DNA from: Streptomyces sp. A1136 | GTDB taxonomy: Bacteria > Actinomycetota > Actinomycetes > Streptomycetales > Streptomycetaceae | Length of the DNA stretch: 64,000 bases | Reading direction: 5' to 3' | NCBI RefSeq assembly: GCF_004795055.1 | Contig: NZ_SSBJ01000030.1 | Coordinates: 32,510 to 96,509 of the forward strand | Shown: piece by piece, positions 43,754-52,215 of the stretch | Position numbering within the stretch: the stretch's first letter is position 1 | Layout: the number at the start of each line of letters is the position of its first letter | Made by a program: the position numbers and the translations under genes | Notes under the pieces: generated by a model | The model's database searches: none | What the model saw: the letters and a program-made list of their open reading frames with translations, nothing else | Told to the model about the DNA's origin: nothing

Positions 43754-44230
43754 GTGGCGGGCCACACGCAGAACGAGATCACCATCGCCGCGCCGGTCGA
43801 CCTGGTCTGGGACATGACCAACGACGTGGCGAACTGGCCGCAGCTGTTCAGCGAGTACGCGTCCGCCGACATCCTCTCCGTCGAGGGGAACAAGACGACG
43901 TTCCGGCTGACCATGCACCCGGACGAGAACGGCACCGTGTGGAGCTGGGTGTCCGAGCGCGAGACCGACCGCGACCGGCTCAGCGTCACCGCCCGCCGCG
44001 TCGAGACCGGCCCCTTCGCCCACATGAACATCCGGTGGCAGTACCACGAGGTGCCGGACGGCACCCGGATGGTGTGGACGCAGGACTTCGCCATGAAGCC
44101 GGAGGCGCCCGTGGACGACGACTGGATGACGGACAACATCAACCGGAACTCCAAGGTGCAGATGGCCCTGATCCGCGAGCGCATCGAGCAGGCCGCCGCC
44201 GAGCGCCGGCCGGCTCGGGTGCTCGACTGA
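43754..44230 (+). CDS. whiE-VI: Aromatase/cyclase, SRPBCC fold (WhiE-VI type)
   Basis: A 158-aa single-domain aromatase/cyclase of the START/SRPBCC fold. ITIAAPVDLVWDMTNDVANW and PQLFSEYASADILSVEG at the N-terminus, with IRWQYHEVPDGTRMVWTQDF near the middle, are family markers shared with TcmN and WhiE-VI. WhiE-VI and TcmN direct C9-C14 first-ring closure in non-reduced polyketides; I expect the same here. The GTG at 43754 has AGGAG 6 nt upstream, inside the end of the ACP gene. Confidence 0.9.
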   Translation: MAGHTQNEITIAAPVDLVWDMTNDVANWPQLFSEYASADILSVEGNKTTFRLTMHPDENGTVWSWVSERETDRDRLSVTARRVETGPFAHMNIRWQYHEVPDGTRMVWTQDFAMKPEAPVDDDWMTDNINRNSKVQMALIRERIEQAAAERRPARVLD

Positions 44231-44247
44231 GCCGGACGGAGAACCCG

Positions 44248-44580
44248 ATGCACCAGTCTTTGATCGTCGCCCGTATGGCACCCGGGTCGGCCTCCGGCAT
44301 CGCCGAGGTCTTCGCGTCCTCCGACCGCGGAGAGCTGCCGCACCTCGTGGGAGTCGCCCGGCGCAGCCTCTTCCAGTTCGGTGACGTGTACCTGCACCTC
44401 ATCGAGTCCGAGAAGGACCCCGGCCCCGCCATCGCAAAGATGACGGGGCACCCGGAGTTCGTCGACGTCAGCCGGCGGCTGTCGGCGTACGTCAGCGCGT
44501 ACGACCCCGACACCTGGCGCTCGCCGAAGGACGCCATGGCGCACTGCTTCTACCGCTGGGATCGCGACTCCCGGTCTTGA
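44248..44580 (+). CDS. whiE-VII: TcmI-type polyketide cyclase (WhiE-VII type)
   Basis: A 110-aa cyclase of the TcmI ferredoxin-like fold. QSLIVARMAPGSASGIAEVF, SDRGELPHLVGVARRSLF and DVYLHLIESEKDPGPAIAKM are close to the family. It closes later rings of the pigment skeleton. The ATG at 44248 follows CGGAGAACCCG and comes 17 nt after the aromatase gene. It ends the plus-strand operon, and a strong bidirectional terminator follows. Confidence 0.9.
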   Translation: MHQSLIVARMAPGSASGIAEVFASSDRGELPHLVGVARRSLFQFGDVYLHLIESEKDPGPAIAKMTGHPEFVDVSRRLSAYVSAYDPDTWRSPKDAMAHCFYRWDRDSRS

Positions 44581-44590
44581 AGCACGCCAC

Positions 44591-44644
44591 TACGCCGCCG
44601 GTCGCCGGGCCCGCACCTTCGCGGAGCCGACGACCGGCGGCGTA
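44591..44644. terminator. Bidirectional terminator between the pigment operon and methyltransferase gene
   Basis: A perfect 14-bp stem (tacgccgccggtcg, 44591-44604, with 44631-44644) encloses a 26-nt loop, midway between two convergent genes. Confidence 0.7.
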
Positions 44645-44665
44645 CGGGCGACCGGCCGACCGCTC

Positions 44666-45715
44666 TCAGCCCGCCACGGTGCAGTCGAAGGCGTGCAGGA
44701 ACGGGTTGACCGGACGGATGTCGTTTACGGCCAAGCCCGCCTCGGTGAGCCTGCCGACCATGCTCTCGCTCGTGTGCTTGGCCCCTCCGACGTTGAGCAG
44801 CAGCAGCAGGTCCATGCCGGTGCTGAACCGCATGGACGGGGTGTCGTCCACCAGGTTCTCGATCACCACGACCCTCGCCCGGGGGCCGCCGGCCGCGATG
44901 ACGTTGCGCAGGGTGCGAGCGGTGCTGACGTCGTCCCACTCCAGGATGTTCTTGATGATGTACACGTCGGCCTGTACCGGGATGTCCGCCCGGCAGTCGC
45001 CGGGCACGATGTGCACCCGGTCAGCCAGCGCCCCTCCCGGCCGCAGCCGCGGATCGGCGTTCTCGACCACGCGCGGCAGGTCGAGCAGGGTGCCGCGCAT
45101 CGCCGGGTACTTCTCCAGCAGGCTCGCCACCACGTAGCCCTGGCCGCCGCCGATGTCGGCGACCGACGAGGCCCCCGACAGGTCGAGGAACTCCGCCACG
45201 TCCTGCGCCGACTGCCAGCTGGAGGTTGTCATGGCCCGGTTGAAGACGTCGGCCGACTCGGGGGCGTCCTCGTTCAGGTAGGTGAAGAACTCCTTGCCGA
45301 AGAGGTCCTCGACGACGTTGTGGTTGGTGCGCACCGCCTCGTCCAGCTTCGGCCAGGCGGCCCAGGTCCAGGGCTCCGTGCACCACAGGGCGATGGCGCG
45401 CAGGCTGTGCGGGTCGTCCTCGCGCAGCAGTCGGGACGTACCGGTGTGTGTGAACGTGCCGTCCGGCTCTTCGGCGAAGACCCCGTAGCAGGACAGCGCC
45501 CGCAGCAGCCGCCGCAGCGGCTTGGGCTCGGTCTTCACCGCGGCGGCGAGGTCCGCCACGCTCATCGGGCTGTCCCCGAGCGCGTCGGGCACGCCGAGCC
45601 GGACGGTCGCGCGCAGGGCGGCGGTGCACGCCGCCCCGAAGACGAGCTCGCGCAGCCGCATGGACGGAGGGGGCGCCGGCCTCGTGGTCGGGTCGGTGGT
45701 GCGTGCGGTCGTCAT
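44666..45715 (-). CDS. SAM-dependent O-methyltransferase
   Basis: A 349-aa enzyme of the acetylserotonin/aromatic polyketide O-methyltransferase family. The N-terminal dimerisation/wHTH domain (LRELVFGAACTAALRATVRL) is followed by the SAM site VADIGGGQGYVVASLLEKYP, with ILEWDDVSTARTLRNV in the usual catalytic-loop region. Homologues (TcmN C-terminal part, DnrK-like) methylate phenolic oxygens of aromatic polyketides. It converges on the pigment operon. Its target is probably the pigment, which would mean this strain's pigment is methylated; that is inference. GGAAGG precedes the ATG at 45715. Confidence 0.85.
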   Translation of the reverse strand: MTTARTTDPTTRPAPPPSMRLRELVFGAACTAALRATVRLGVPDALGDSPMSVADLAAAVKTEPKPLRRLLRALSCYGVFAEEPDGTFTHTGTSRLLREDDPHSLRAIALWCTEPWTWAAWPKLDEAVRTNHNVVEDLFGKEFFTYLNEDAPESADVFNRAMTTSSWQSAQDVAEFLDLSGASSVADIGGGQGYVVASLLEKYPAMRGTLLDLPRVVENADPRLRPGGALADRVHIVPGDCRADIPVQADVYIIKNILEWDDVSTARTLRNVIAAGGPRARVVVIENLVDDTPSMRFSTGMDLLLLLNVGGAKHTSESMVGRLTEAGLAVNDIRPVNPFLHAFDCTVAG

Positions 45716-45752
45716 GCCGCCCTTCCTGTTCTCGTTCGCGCCGGACGGGAGG

Positions 45753-46811
45753 TCAGCACAGCCCCGTGGGCTTCGAGGCCCCGCAGGAGTTGCTCTTGAA
45801 GACGTTGCCCCGGCCGACGTTGCTGTCGACGAGGTCCGCGGGGGCGTTGCCAAGCAGCGTGTTGTCGGTGATCTTGTTCCGTTCGTTGTGGGCGCCCACG
45901 AAGCTCTGGAAGAGGACGATGCCGCCGGACATCGGGGACGAGCCCTTGTTGTCCGTGACCTCGTTACCGGTCACCTCGGTCTCCTCGACGCCGGTCAGCA
46001 CGATCCCGGAGCCCTGGAGGAACGGCAGCCTGGCGGTCTTCGGGCAGAGCTTGTTGTTCGCCACCACCCGGTTGTCGTGGACGGCCAGGTGGCCGCCGTG
46101 CGGGGAGTTCTCGTCGCCCACGACGACCACGCCGACGCAGTTCGCGGTGATGTCATTGTGTCCGACGCTGAGGTTGCGCAGGCGGCGCAGGGTGACGCCG
46201 ATGCGGTTGTCCCGGAAGTGGTTGTCCTCCACCACCGTCCCCCCGGTGTCCGTGGCCCCTGCCTCGGTGGCGACGGTGTTGGCGAGGAACAGGCCCGCGT
46301 CGCCATTGCCGCGTGTGGTGTTGCCCTTGAAGACCCCGCGCGTGGAGCGCTCCTGGGCGATGCCCCACTGCCCGTTCTTCTCGGCGGTGACGTTCCGTAC
46401 GGTCAGGCGGTCGGTCCGGGAGGACCAGAGCCCGGTCTTGGCGAAGCCGGACAGGGTGAGCGAGGCGATGGTGGTGTGCTCGACGGGCCGGCCGTCCGCG
46501 CCCTCGACGCAGATGCCGTTGCCGGCACGGGCGCAGGCGTCGGCGGCCTTTCCGGCGGCGGGAGTGAGGACGGTACGGGGCCCCATGCCGCGCAGGATGA
46601 GCCCGGAGGTGGTCACCCGCACGCTCTCCCGGTACGTGCCCTCGGTCAGCAGGACGGTGTCGCCCGGTCGCGCCGCGTCCACCGCCCGCTGGACCGAGTC
46701 CCCGGGACGTACGACGTGCACCATCGGAACCGCGGCGGCCGGCGCGGCGCCGAGCCCGGTGGCGCAGAGCACCGCAGCGCTCGCGCAGGATAGAATATGA
46801 CGCTTCTTCAT
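45753..46811 (-). CDS. Secreted right-handed parallel beta-helix protein
   Basis: A 352-aa exported protein. The signal peptide KKRHILSCASAAVLCATGLG ends with an APAAAV region near residue 28. The mature part has repeated beta-helix turns rich in Asn/Asp (VRNVTAEKNGQWGIAQERST, VVEDNHFRDNRIGVTLRRLR, VTGNEVTDNKGSSPMSGGIV), as in NosD and pectate-lyase-like folds. No catalytic residues of a known polysaccharide lyase are clear. It lies 37 nt upstream of the methyltransferase on the same strand and may share its transcript. A role at the spore wall is a guess. Confidence 0.8.
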   Translation of the reverse strand: MKKRHILSCASAAVLCATGLGAAPAAAVPMVHVVRPGDSVQRAVDAARPGDTVLLTEGTYRESVRVTTSGLILRGMGPRTVLTPAAGKAADACARAGNGICVEGADGRPVEHTTIASLTLSGFAKTGLWSSRTDRLTVRNVTAEKNGQWGIAQERSTRGVFKGNTTRGNGDAGLFLANTVATEAGATDTGGTVVEDNHFRDNRIGVTLRRLRNLSVGHNDITANCVGVVVVGDENSPHGGHLAVHDNRVVANNKLCPKTARLPFLQGSGIVLTGVEETEVTGNEVTDNKGSSPMSGGIVLFQSFVGAHNERNKITDNTLLGNAPADLVDSNVGRGNVFKSNSCGASKPTGLC

Positions 46812-47029
46812 ATTCGTACGTTATGACCCGATACGGCGCCGAAGGTCGGGATGGGCCATCCGGTGGCGTGTCATCTGCCCCGGACCCCTGCGTGCCGTGC
46901 CGGTCCCTCCCGCGGTCGCCGCAGGCCAGTGCCACCGCGGTAGGCGACATCGGCCCCGGCAGTCACGGGCAGGACGCAGTGCTGGGGTGCCGCGCTCGCC
47001 GCGGGGCGGCTCTTGGCCGGCGAATCGTT

Positions 47030-47149
47030 CCTCCAGGTTTCGCGACCTCAGCGCGGCGCTGGCCAAGGGATGAGGGAGCGCCGGTTACTTTCGTGGTCGA
47101 GCAGGGGCCGAAAGGGCTCCGGGCCGCCGCCGACATCCGGCCGGCCTGA
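47030..47149 (+). pseudogene. Cold-shock-domain protein, C-terminal remnant
   Basis: VTFVVEQGPKGLRAAADIRPA before a TGA matches the last beta strand and tail of actinobacterial CspA-like proteins. A possible FLQVS stretch before it, in another frame, may be the RNP2 region. The N-terminal RNA-binding motifs are not readable. Confidence 0.5.
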
Positions 47150-47234
47150 CGCGCCGCACGCCCGCTAGCCTCCCCCCCGGTGCGAACCATGCCCGTACCG
47201 GGGCGGAGTGCTTGTCGAGGTCGGACGGGAGCCC

Positions 47235-47625
47235 CGACCTATCGCACAGGCCCAAGTAGATGAAGTGGACGGCGTCGTCGTAGTCGTTGTCGCCGTCGCT
47301 CTCGGCCGCGAGGGTCACGTCGGTGATGGACGGCAGGATCTTCCTCTGGAGGTGGGCGAGCTTGGCGTGGCTCGGACGCCAAGTGTTGCCGTCGTCGCCG
47401 GCGAACAGGTCGACTCCGATGACCCTGTCCGTCGAGCGGTCCACCTCGGTCGTGCCGATCACCGCACCGTTCTCTCCAGCTCCGGTCCAGGTGTAGACGT
47501 AGGGCAGAGCCCCATCCGGCTTGAGCGTCACCCTCTGCAGAGTCTGGGAGCTGACGCTCGCCCTGATCTGTACCCGAGTGTTTCCGGCAGGGACCTGACC
47601 GCATGCGTAAACGCTTCCATCTGAC
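47235..47625 (-). pseudogene. LecB (PA-IIL)-like calcium lectin, disrupted
   Basis: The reading VPAGNTRVQIRASVSSQTLQ, then ENGAVIGTTEVD, then ITDVTLAAESDGDNDYDDAV aligns with the fucose/mannose-binding lectin LecB of Pseudomonas, including its calcium loop (DGTDNDYNDAV in LecB) and NNAVIG-like strand. In LecB the protein ends about seven residues after that loop. Here the frame runs on for about fifty more. At the other end no start codon is in frame; the ATGs with good ribosome sites near 47615-47650 lie in another frame. A start-side frameshift and a lost stop are therefore likely. A genuine variant with an unusual start is still possible. Confidence 0.6.
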
Positions 47626-47684
47626 GCTCCTTCATCTCCTGAGGCATATGAGAGCTCACCAGTACCGAGGCCGAGAACCCCCCG

Positions 47685-47933
47685 GTGCCGGAGCTGCCGG
47701 TCACCCTCGACATGCCGGGCAAGGTCGCCGACTTCCTGCGCAGCACCGAGCTGGAGCGGCGCGGCCGGGGTTACACCCTGCGCGTTACCGCCGTCGCGGC
47801 CGTGCACCACCGATTCCTCGCCCGCTGCCAGCCGCTCGACGGCGGCCCGGGCACTCCGGTGGTCCCTGCCCAGCGCAAGGCCCGCCGCGAGTACGAGAAC
47901 CGCGTCAGCACCCTCGCGCCGACCGGACCATGA
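47685..47933 (+). CDS. Small protein of unknown function, possibly a fragment
   Basis: An 82-aa reading from GTG 47685: VPELPVTLDMPGKVADFLRS followed by TELERRGRGYTLRVTAVAAVHHRFL and ending RVSTLAPTGP. Codon bias is strongly streptomycete and the sequence has a folded-protein look, but I know no family. The reading is open a few codons upstream (STEAENPP), so it may be the C-terminal part of a longer gene whose front was lost next to the lectin remnant. Confidence 0.45.
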   Translation: MPELPVTLDMPGKVADFLRSTELERRGRGYTLRVTAVAAVHHRFLARCQPLDGGPGTPVVPAQRKARREYENRVSTLAPTGP

Positions 47934-48087
47934 TCGTTGTCGCCGGGATTTCCTGTACCCCAATCACTCACCTCGGTTCGGCAATCGGGTGCTCCCCTTC
48001 TGTGCCCCGCGACAGCTTGGCGGGGGTGGGGAAGGGATGGGGGTTGATGCCGGAATCGGCCGGCACAGGCGAGAGAGGAAGTTGACG

Positions 48088-48309
48088 GTGGAGACATCCG
48101 AGCTGGAGAGCAAGGTGCAGAAGCTGGAGACGGCGTTGGCCGTCCAGGAGGCTTCCATGGCCGGTGCGCAGGCGACGCAGGCTGCCACGCAGGCGGGGAT
48201 GACCTCCACGTTCGCCGCCGCCCACGGCGGAACCTGGGCGGTGATGGGCGCCGGCAGTGCCGCGTTGATCGTCGGTATCTTCCTCGGCATGGCCATCGCC
48301 AAGGGCTGA
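48088..48309 (+). CDS. Small coiled-coil membrane protein (intact copy)
   Basis: A 73-aa protein. Residues 1-27 (VETSELESKVQKLETALAVQ) form a short coiled coil, an Ala/Gln/Thr-rich linker follows, and residues about 50-70 (WAVMGAGSAALIVGIFLGMA) are one membrane helix ending in AKG. AGAGGAA lies before the GTG at 48088. It looks like a small membrane-anchored oligomer. The coiled-coil half and linker are repeated almost exactly at 51162-51311, where a stop codon cuts the protein before the membrane helix. Its function is unknown. Confidence 0.7.
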   Translation: METSELESKVQKLETALAVQEASMAGAQATQAATQAGMTSTFAAAHGGTWAVMGAGSAALIVGIFLGMAIAKG

Positions 48310-48558
48310 CGCACGCTCGCTCCCGTAAACCGTTGTTCGATTCGCGCCGCCCTCGCCGGACAGGGTCCGACGGGGGCGGCTCACTCTGCGAACTGATCCA
48401 ACAAGCGTCAAATCCACCCTGCACACGCCGCCGCCCCCCGCGGGCCCCTACCCGGCTCAGGCCCAGGCCCGGACCCCCGCTGACCGACAGGGACGGCGAT
48501 GAGCTAACACCACTCACCCGACGCGCAGAGGGGCCTGGCCCGGCTCGAGGGCTACCTG

Positions 48559-48840
48559 ATGTGCCAAACGGCCGTCAAGGAAGCGGAGCGGGAAGGGAAA
48601 GAATTCGCCCGCGCCATGAAGTGGCTGGGCTCCGGAGAGCAAGAGGAAATCGCCTCCCTTTTCGCCCAGCACCATCTCCGCCTCCGCAAAGAAGCACTGC
48701 GCGCCATCATCGAACGCGGGGAGGAACTACAAACCCGGTACAGCCGCCGGTACGCCGATTTTCGGACCCGCCTGATCGGCATCTGCATTGGCGCCTGTGC
48801 CATCGGCTTCACCGCAGCCGTCCTGCTGACCCTGCTCTGA
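48559..48840 (+). CDS. Small C-terminally anchored membrane protein
   Basis: A 93-aa protein with a highly charged N-terminal helix region (VKEAEREGKEFARAMKWLGS, HHLRLRKEALRAIIERGEEL) and a C-terminal membrane helix (LIGICIGACAIGFTAAVLLT). No family is recognised. An ATG at 48499 is in the same frame and would add 20 residues (HHSPDAQRGLARLEGYL) but is followed by AGC TAA, so codon 3 is a stop. The ATG at 48559 lacks a good ribosome site, which suggests the 48499 start was once the true one. Confidence 0.6.
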   Translation: MCQTAVKEAEREGKEFARAMKWLGSGEQEEIASLFAQHHLRLRKEALRAIIERGEELQTRYSRRYADFRTRLIGICIGACAIGFTAAVLLTLL

Positions 48841-48849
48841 CCTGTCCCG

Positions 48850-49205
48850 GTCATCGCTCGACTGGTCCAGGCGGACGAGGACACCGTCCGCGACGTGATT
48901 CACCGCTTCAACGAGATCGGGCTCGCATGCCGTCAACCCTCAGTGGGCGGCAGGCCGTTCCCACCTGCTCAGTCACGACGACGAGGACTTCGTCATCGAG
49001 ACGGCCACCACCCGCCCGACTCGGGTCGGCGAGCCCTTCACTCGCTGATCGATCCGCAAGCTCGCCAAGCACCTGCGGCGCAACACCGCGGCCCGGGGCC
49101 GCCGCCCGCGCCGGATCTCGATCGGCCGCGCGGCCTTGCGATGCTTACTGGTCCACCGCGGGATTTCCGTTCAAAGAACCAAGACTGGAAGGAGTCCCCG
49201 GATGC
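48850..49205 (+). pseudogene. IS630-family transposase N-terminal half
   Basis: IARLVQADEDTVRDVIHRFNEIG is the IS630 HTH region. After a frame change come HDDEDFVIETATTRPTRVG, then (stop-interrupted) IRKLAKHLRRNTAARGRRPR and VHRGISVQRTKTWKESPDA, the linker to the catalytic domain. The DDE domain is missing. A plausible C-terminal half of the same family lies at 300-560 and another at the right edge, but nothing shows they were joined. Confidence 0.7.
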
Positions 49206-49386
49206 GGTCCAGGAACATCCCCCGCTTGTGGGGAGGCGGCCTTCGCCGCAGCGACCAGGCGACACCTCGGGAGCTCCCGAAGTCGGCTGTCTCGGTCTCC
49301 TTACGGGCCCCTGCATCGCTCCAGGCCCGAACGCGATGCAGGGGGGCGGGGGAGCAGGGTTTCACCAGGCAGGCTCGGGTCTGGTC

Positions 49387-49836
49387 TCAGATCTCGCCGC
49401 GCCAGGCGCCGGTTTCACGGCCGCGGTCCTCGATGTAGTCCTTGAACCTCTTCAGGTCGCTGGCGACCTGCCGCTTGACGAAGCCGAGCTTGTCGCCGAG
49501 GTTCTCCGCGAAGCCCTCCGGGTCGTAGTCGAGCCGCAGCATCACCTTGGTCTTCGCGTCGGCCAGGCGGTGGAAGGTGACCACCCCGGCGTGCTTGGCC
49601 TCCCCGCCCAGCGTGGTCCATGCAACCCGTTCGTCGGGGATCTGTTCGGTGATCTTCGCCTCGAACTCCTTCGTGACCCCGCCGATCTTCGTCACCCAGT
49701 GCGTCATGGTGTCGGTGCGCTGCTCGATCCGCTCCACGCCCTCCATGAAGTGCGGAAACGACTCGAACTGCGTCCATTGCTTGTACGCGGTTCGTACGGG
49801 GACGTCGACCTCGACGGACTCTTCGACCTGCGACAC
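49387..49836 (-). CDS. SRPBCC-family (cyclase/dehydrase-like) protein
   Basis: A 149-aa START-like protein: EESVEVDVPVRTAYKQWTQF followed by ESFPHFMEGVERIEQRTD at the N-terminus, AKHAGVVTFHRLADAKTKVMLRLDYD in the centre. It is the single-domain polyketide_cyc2 type found widely in Streptomyces outside PKS clusters, where it often lies among stress-response genes; its ligand is unknown. The GTG at 49836 has AAAGGA 7-8 nt upstream. It is monocistronic between IS fragments. Confidence 0.8.
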   Translation of the reverse strand: MSQVEESVEVDVPVRTAYKQWTQFESFPHFMEGVERIEQRTDTMTHWVTKIGGVTKEFEAKITEQIPDERVAWTTLGGEAKHAGVVTFHRLADAKTKVMLRLDYDPEGFAENLGDKLGFVKRQVASDLKRFKDYIEDRGRETGAWRGEI

Positions 49837-50189
49837 GAGGACATCCTTTCTATCGCCTCCAGGCAGCGCGCCCGGCTGTACGTGGAGAGCCCTTCCCCCG
49901 TCCGCGCCGGTGCCCTCGACGCCCCCGCCCATGACCCCCGAACAGACGCGCCAATGGCTACGGACTGACACAACGGTCTGGCCGCCCGATCCCCGTGCAC
50001 CCCCTCGTGCCGCCCATCCCTCTCCGATTCAGGACTGCGAGCAGGCCGTACGAGAGAAAGCGGGCATCACGCCACGTGAGGGTGGGGTGCGCGAGGCGCT
50101 GCCGCAGCAGGTCGCCAAGGGGGCTGCTGACGCCGTGCTTCAGCGGATCAGGAAACCGGCGATCCCTGGTGCTGTCGAAGTGCGGCCCG
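49837..50189. other. No recognisable gene
   Basis: Promoter region of the SRPBCC gene, then nothing I can identify. The plus-strand frame at 50035-50150 may be debris of the IS5 element that follows. Confidence 0.35.
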
Positions 50190-50545
50190 AACTCATCGAC
50201 AGAACCGCAGCAGGATCCACCTTGCCGTCGAGCGAGGGCAGAAGCCCCTGTCGGTGGTGAACACGGCCGGGCAGCGGGGTGACTTCCCGCAGTTCGAGCC
50301 GGTCCTGGAGGCGATCCGGGTACCCCGAACCCGGCTCGGGCCGACAAAGCGTACGGCTCCCAGAGCGACCGCCCCTACCTGGGCAGACGCGGAAGCAAGG
50401 CAATGATTACGGTTCCTGCGGACGCAATCGTCTGAACCGCGGATCGCGTGGTGGCGGCCGCCGAAGTTCGCAAGGACGACTACAAGAGAACTCGCCGTCC
50501 GCTACGAAGCGATCGTGCTGGCCCCAGCCATCAACCAGCACTTTG
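50190..50545 (+). pseudogene. IS5-family transposase, catalytic and C-terminal remnant
   Basis: RIHLAVERGQKPLSVVNTAG then QRGDFPQFEPVLEAIRVPR, then in other frames KAYGSQSDR-like and IPVPAD residues, ending near RLAVRYEAIVLAPAINQH. This is the DDE region and tail of the same IS5 subgroup as at 62147-62590, with several indels. Confidence 0.65.
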
Positions 50546-50569
50546 GCAACAGGGCCCAAGGGCATGGCC

Positions 50570-50601
50570 GAGGGGAGCCACCCGAAAGAGTGACTCCCCT
50601 C
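50570..50601 (-). terminator. Hairpin terminator of the small membrane protein gene
   Basis: A 12-bp stem with one mismatch (gaggggagccac, 50570-50581, with 50590-50601) and an 8-nt loop lies 27 nt beyond the stop of the minus-strand gene at 50628. A second small hairpin (gacacct/aggtgtc) overlaps the stop codon itself. Confidence 0.65.
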
Positions 50602-50627
50602 AGCGTTGGCAGGACACCTGGGAGGTG

Positions 50628-50933
50628 TCAGCGGGACTCGTCGTAGGGGTCGCGGCTGCCGGACTTGGCGAGACCTCGGCTGATCATGTAGCCGACGGTG
50701 AGGATCACGATGTAGAGCCATGCCTGGTCGGCGCGGAAGTAGTCGCCGTGGCCGTCTTCGTTTCCTACGGTCATGGAGGCGATGAGTACCGCGACGACCG
50801 CGGCGAGATAGGCGAAGAACTCGGTGGTCTTGAAAGCGGCCTTCGTCTCGGTCGACAGCCGGCGGGAGTGGTGCACCGGCGCGTCGACGCCCGTGGGGTG
50901 GCCTACGTTGCCGGCCGGATTGACAGTACTCAT
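50628..50933 (-). CDS. Small membrane protein with two helices
   Basis: A 101-aa protein. The soluble N-terminus (MSTVNPAGNVGHPTGVDAP, RRLSTETKAAFKTTEFF) is followed by two membrane helices (FAYLAAVVAVLIASMTVG and AWLYIVILTVGYMISRGLA) joined by an acidic loop (NEDGHGDYFRADQ), ending SRDPYDESR. It looks like the conserved streptomycete proteins of about 100 residues with this layout; no function is known to me. It starts at the ATG at 50933, which has AAAGGTG upstream. Confidence 0.7.
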   Translation of the reverse strand: MSTVNPAGNVGHPTGVDAPVHHSRRLSTETKAAFKTTEFFAYLAAVVAVLIASMTVGNEDGHGDYFRADQAWLYIVILTVGYMISRGLAKSGSRDPYDESR

Positions 50934-51161
50934 GGGAAGGCACCTTTCCATCGTGCGGAGCGCTCGTGCGCTCCGCCGGAGAATTCGCGTCAAGATCGGC
51001 GCTGTGTCCCGCGAGTGGCCCGAAACCAGCGTGCTAAACCCTGGATCAGGCCATGGCCACGACAAGCACCGGCCGTCACACCGTCCTCGTTCACGGCACC
51101 TCATTGCCATGCCCGCGCCGTGGTCCGCACCGCCGGACATGTCGCCGGCACGGAAGTGACG

Positions 51162-51311
51162 GTGGAGACATCTGAGCTGGAGAGCAAGGTGCAGAAGCTG
51201 GAGACGGCGTTGGCCGTGCAGGAGGCTTCCATGGCCGGTGCGCAGGCGACGCAGGCTGCCACGCAGGCGGGGATGACCTCCACGTTCGCCGCCGCCCACG
51301 GCGGAACCTGA
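51162..51311 (+). pseudogene. Second copy of the small coiled-coil protein gene, nonsense-truncated
   Basis: Nearly identical to 48088-48237 over the coiled coil and linker (VETSELESKVQKLETALAVQ). The Trp codon at the start of the membrane helix is TGA instead of TGG, so translation ends after 49 residues. Homology continues about 25 nt past the new stop and then ends at 51337, so the membrane helix is missing as well. A soluble coiled-coil peptide could still be made. Confidence 0.7.
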
Positions 51312-51492
51312 GCGGTGATGGGCGCCGGCAGTGCCGCGTTCAACCCGGGCGCGTACTTGGTTCACGCCGGCAGAACCGACCACGCGGTGGCGGCCCTGCT
51401 GTGCGGTGGCAGATCACCGGGTTGGCCAAGTGTGACCCTCAGCCTGGCGTGATTGAGGGTGCGCACCGCGGTTGGGGGCTGGTGGGTCTGCC

Positions 51493-52029
51493 CTAGGCCA
51501 GGAGTGCCGTCGTGCACTGCTCGGTGAGGTCCTCGGCGTGCGGTGGTAGGGGAATGCCTGTGCGCAGGTAGCGGCGGACCACGGTGAGCGGCAGGTCGAC
51601 GAGTGCCAGGACGATGCGGTCTTGGGCCTGCTCGTCCTGGGCGCCCAGGGCTTCCGCCAGGCGGGCCACGGCTGCGAACACTCGGTGGTTGCCGGCGTCG
51701 GCGCGCCGGCTGAGCTCCGCGGGCCAGTCGGCGCGGCCGAAGTCGGTAGCGCCGTAGAGGAGGAGGATCGCCTCGTCCGGGTGCTCGCGGCACCAGGCCA
51801 CCACGTGTCGGGAGGCTGCGCGGGCTGCCCGGTGCGGGTCGGGCTCGCCTGTCAGGACGGCGAAGTAGCCCTCCTGGAAACGCTCCACGGTGCGCAGCCA
51901 CACTTCGGCGAGCAGTGCCGTGCGCCCGGGGAAGCGGTGGTACACCGAGCCGCTGGGCGCGCGGACGGCCTGGGCGACGGCCGACATGGTCACGGCGGCA
52001 GGTCCGCCGGAGGCCGCGAGCCGGATCAC
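51493..52029 (-). pseudogene. TetR-family regulator, 5'-truncated
   Basis: The HTH is present (AVTMSAVAQAVRAPSGSVYHRFPGR) with a full ligand domain (REHPDEAILLLYGATDFGRA and onward to QCTTALLA). The protein begins at GTG 52029 with VIRLAASGGPAA, while normal relatives have another 12-20 residues forming the first helix and an N-terminal arm. The sequence upstream is unrelated, so the gene appears cut at about 52035. It may still be expressed, but DNA binding would be weakened. Confidence 0.6.
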
Positions 52030-52215
52030 AACCAGATACAGGCCCTCGTGCTACTGCGCCCAGCGTCCCATGTCTGGCGCGGAGCCGATCAGGCATTCGA
52101 CGTCATTCGGGAAGCCAAGGAGCGCGTAGGCGGTCAGGCGCAGGTGGCCCTCCAGACAGACCAGGTTGTCCTGCCCCTCGCCTACGAGGATGAGCGGAGG
52201 AAATCGCTCACCTCT

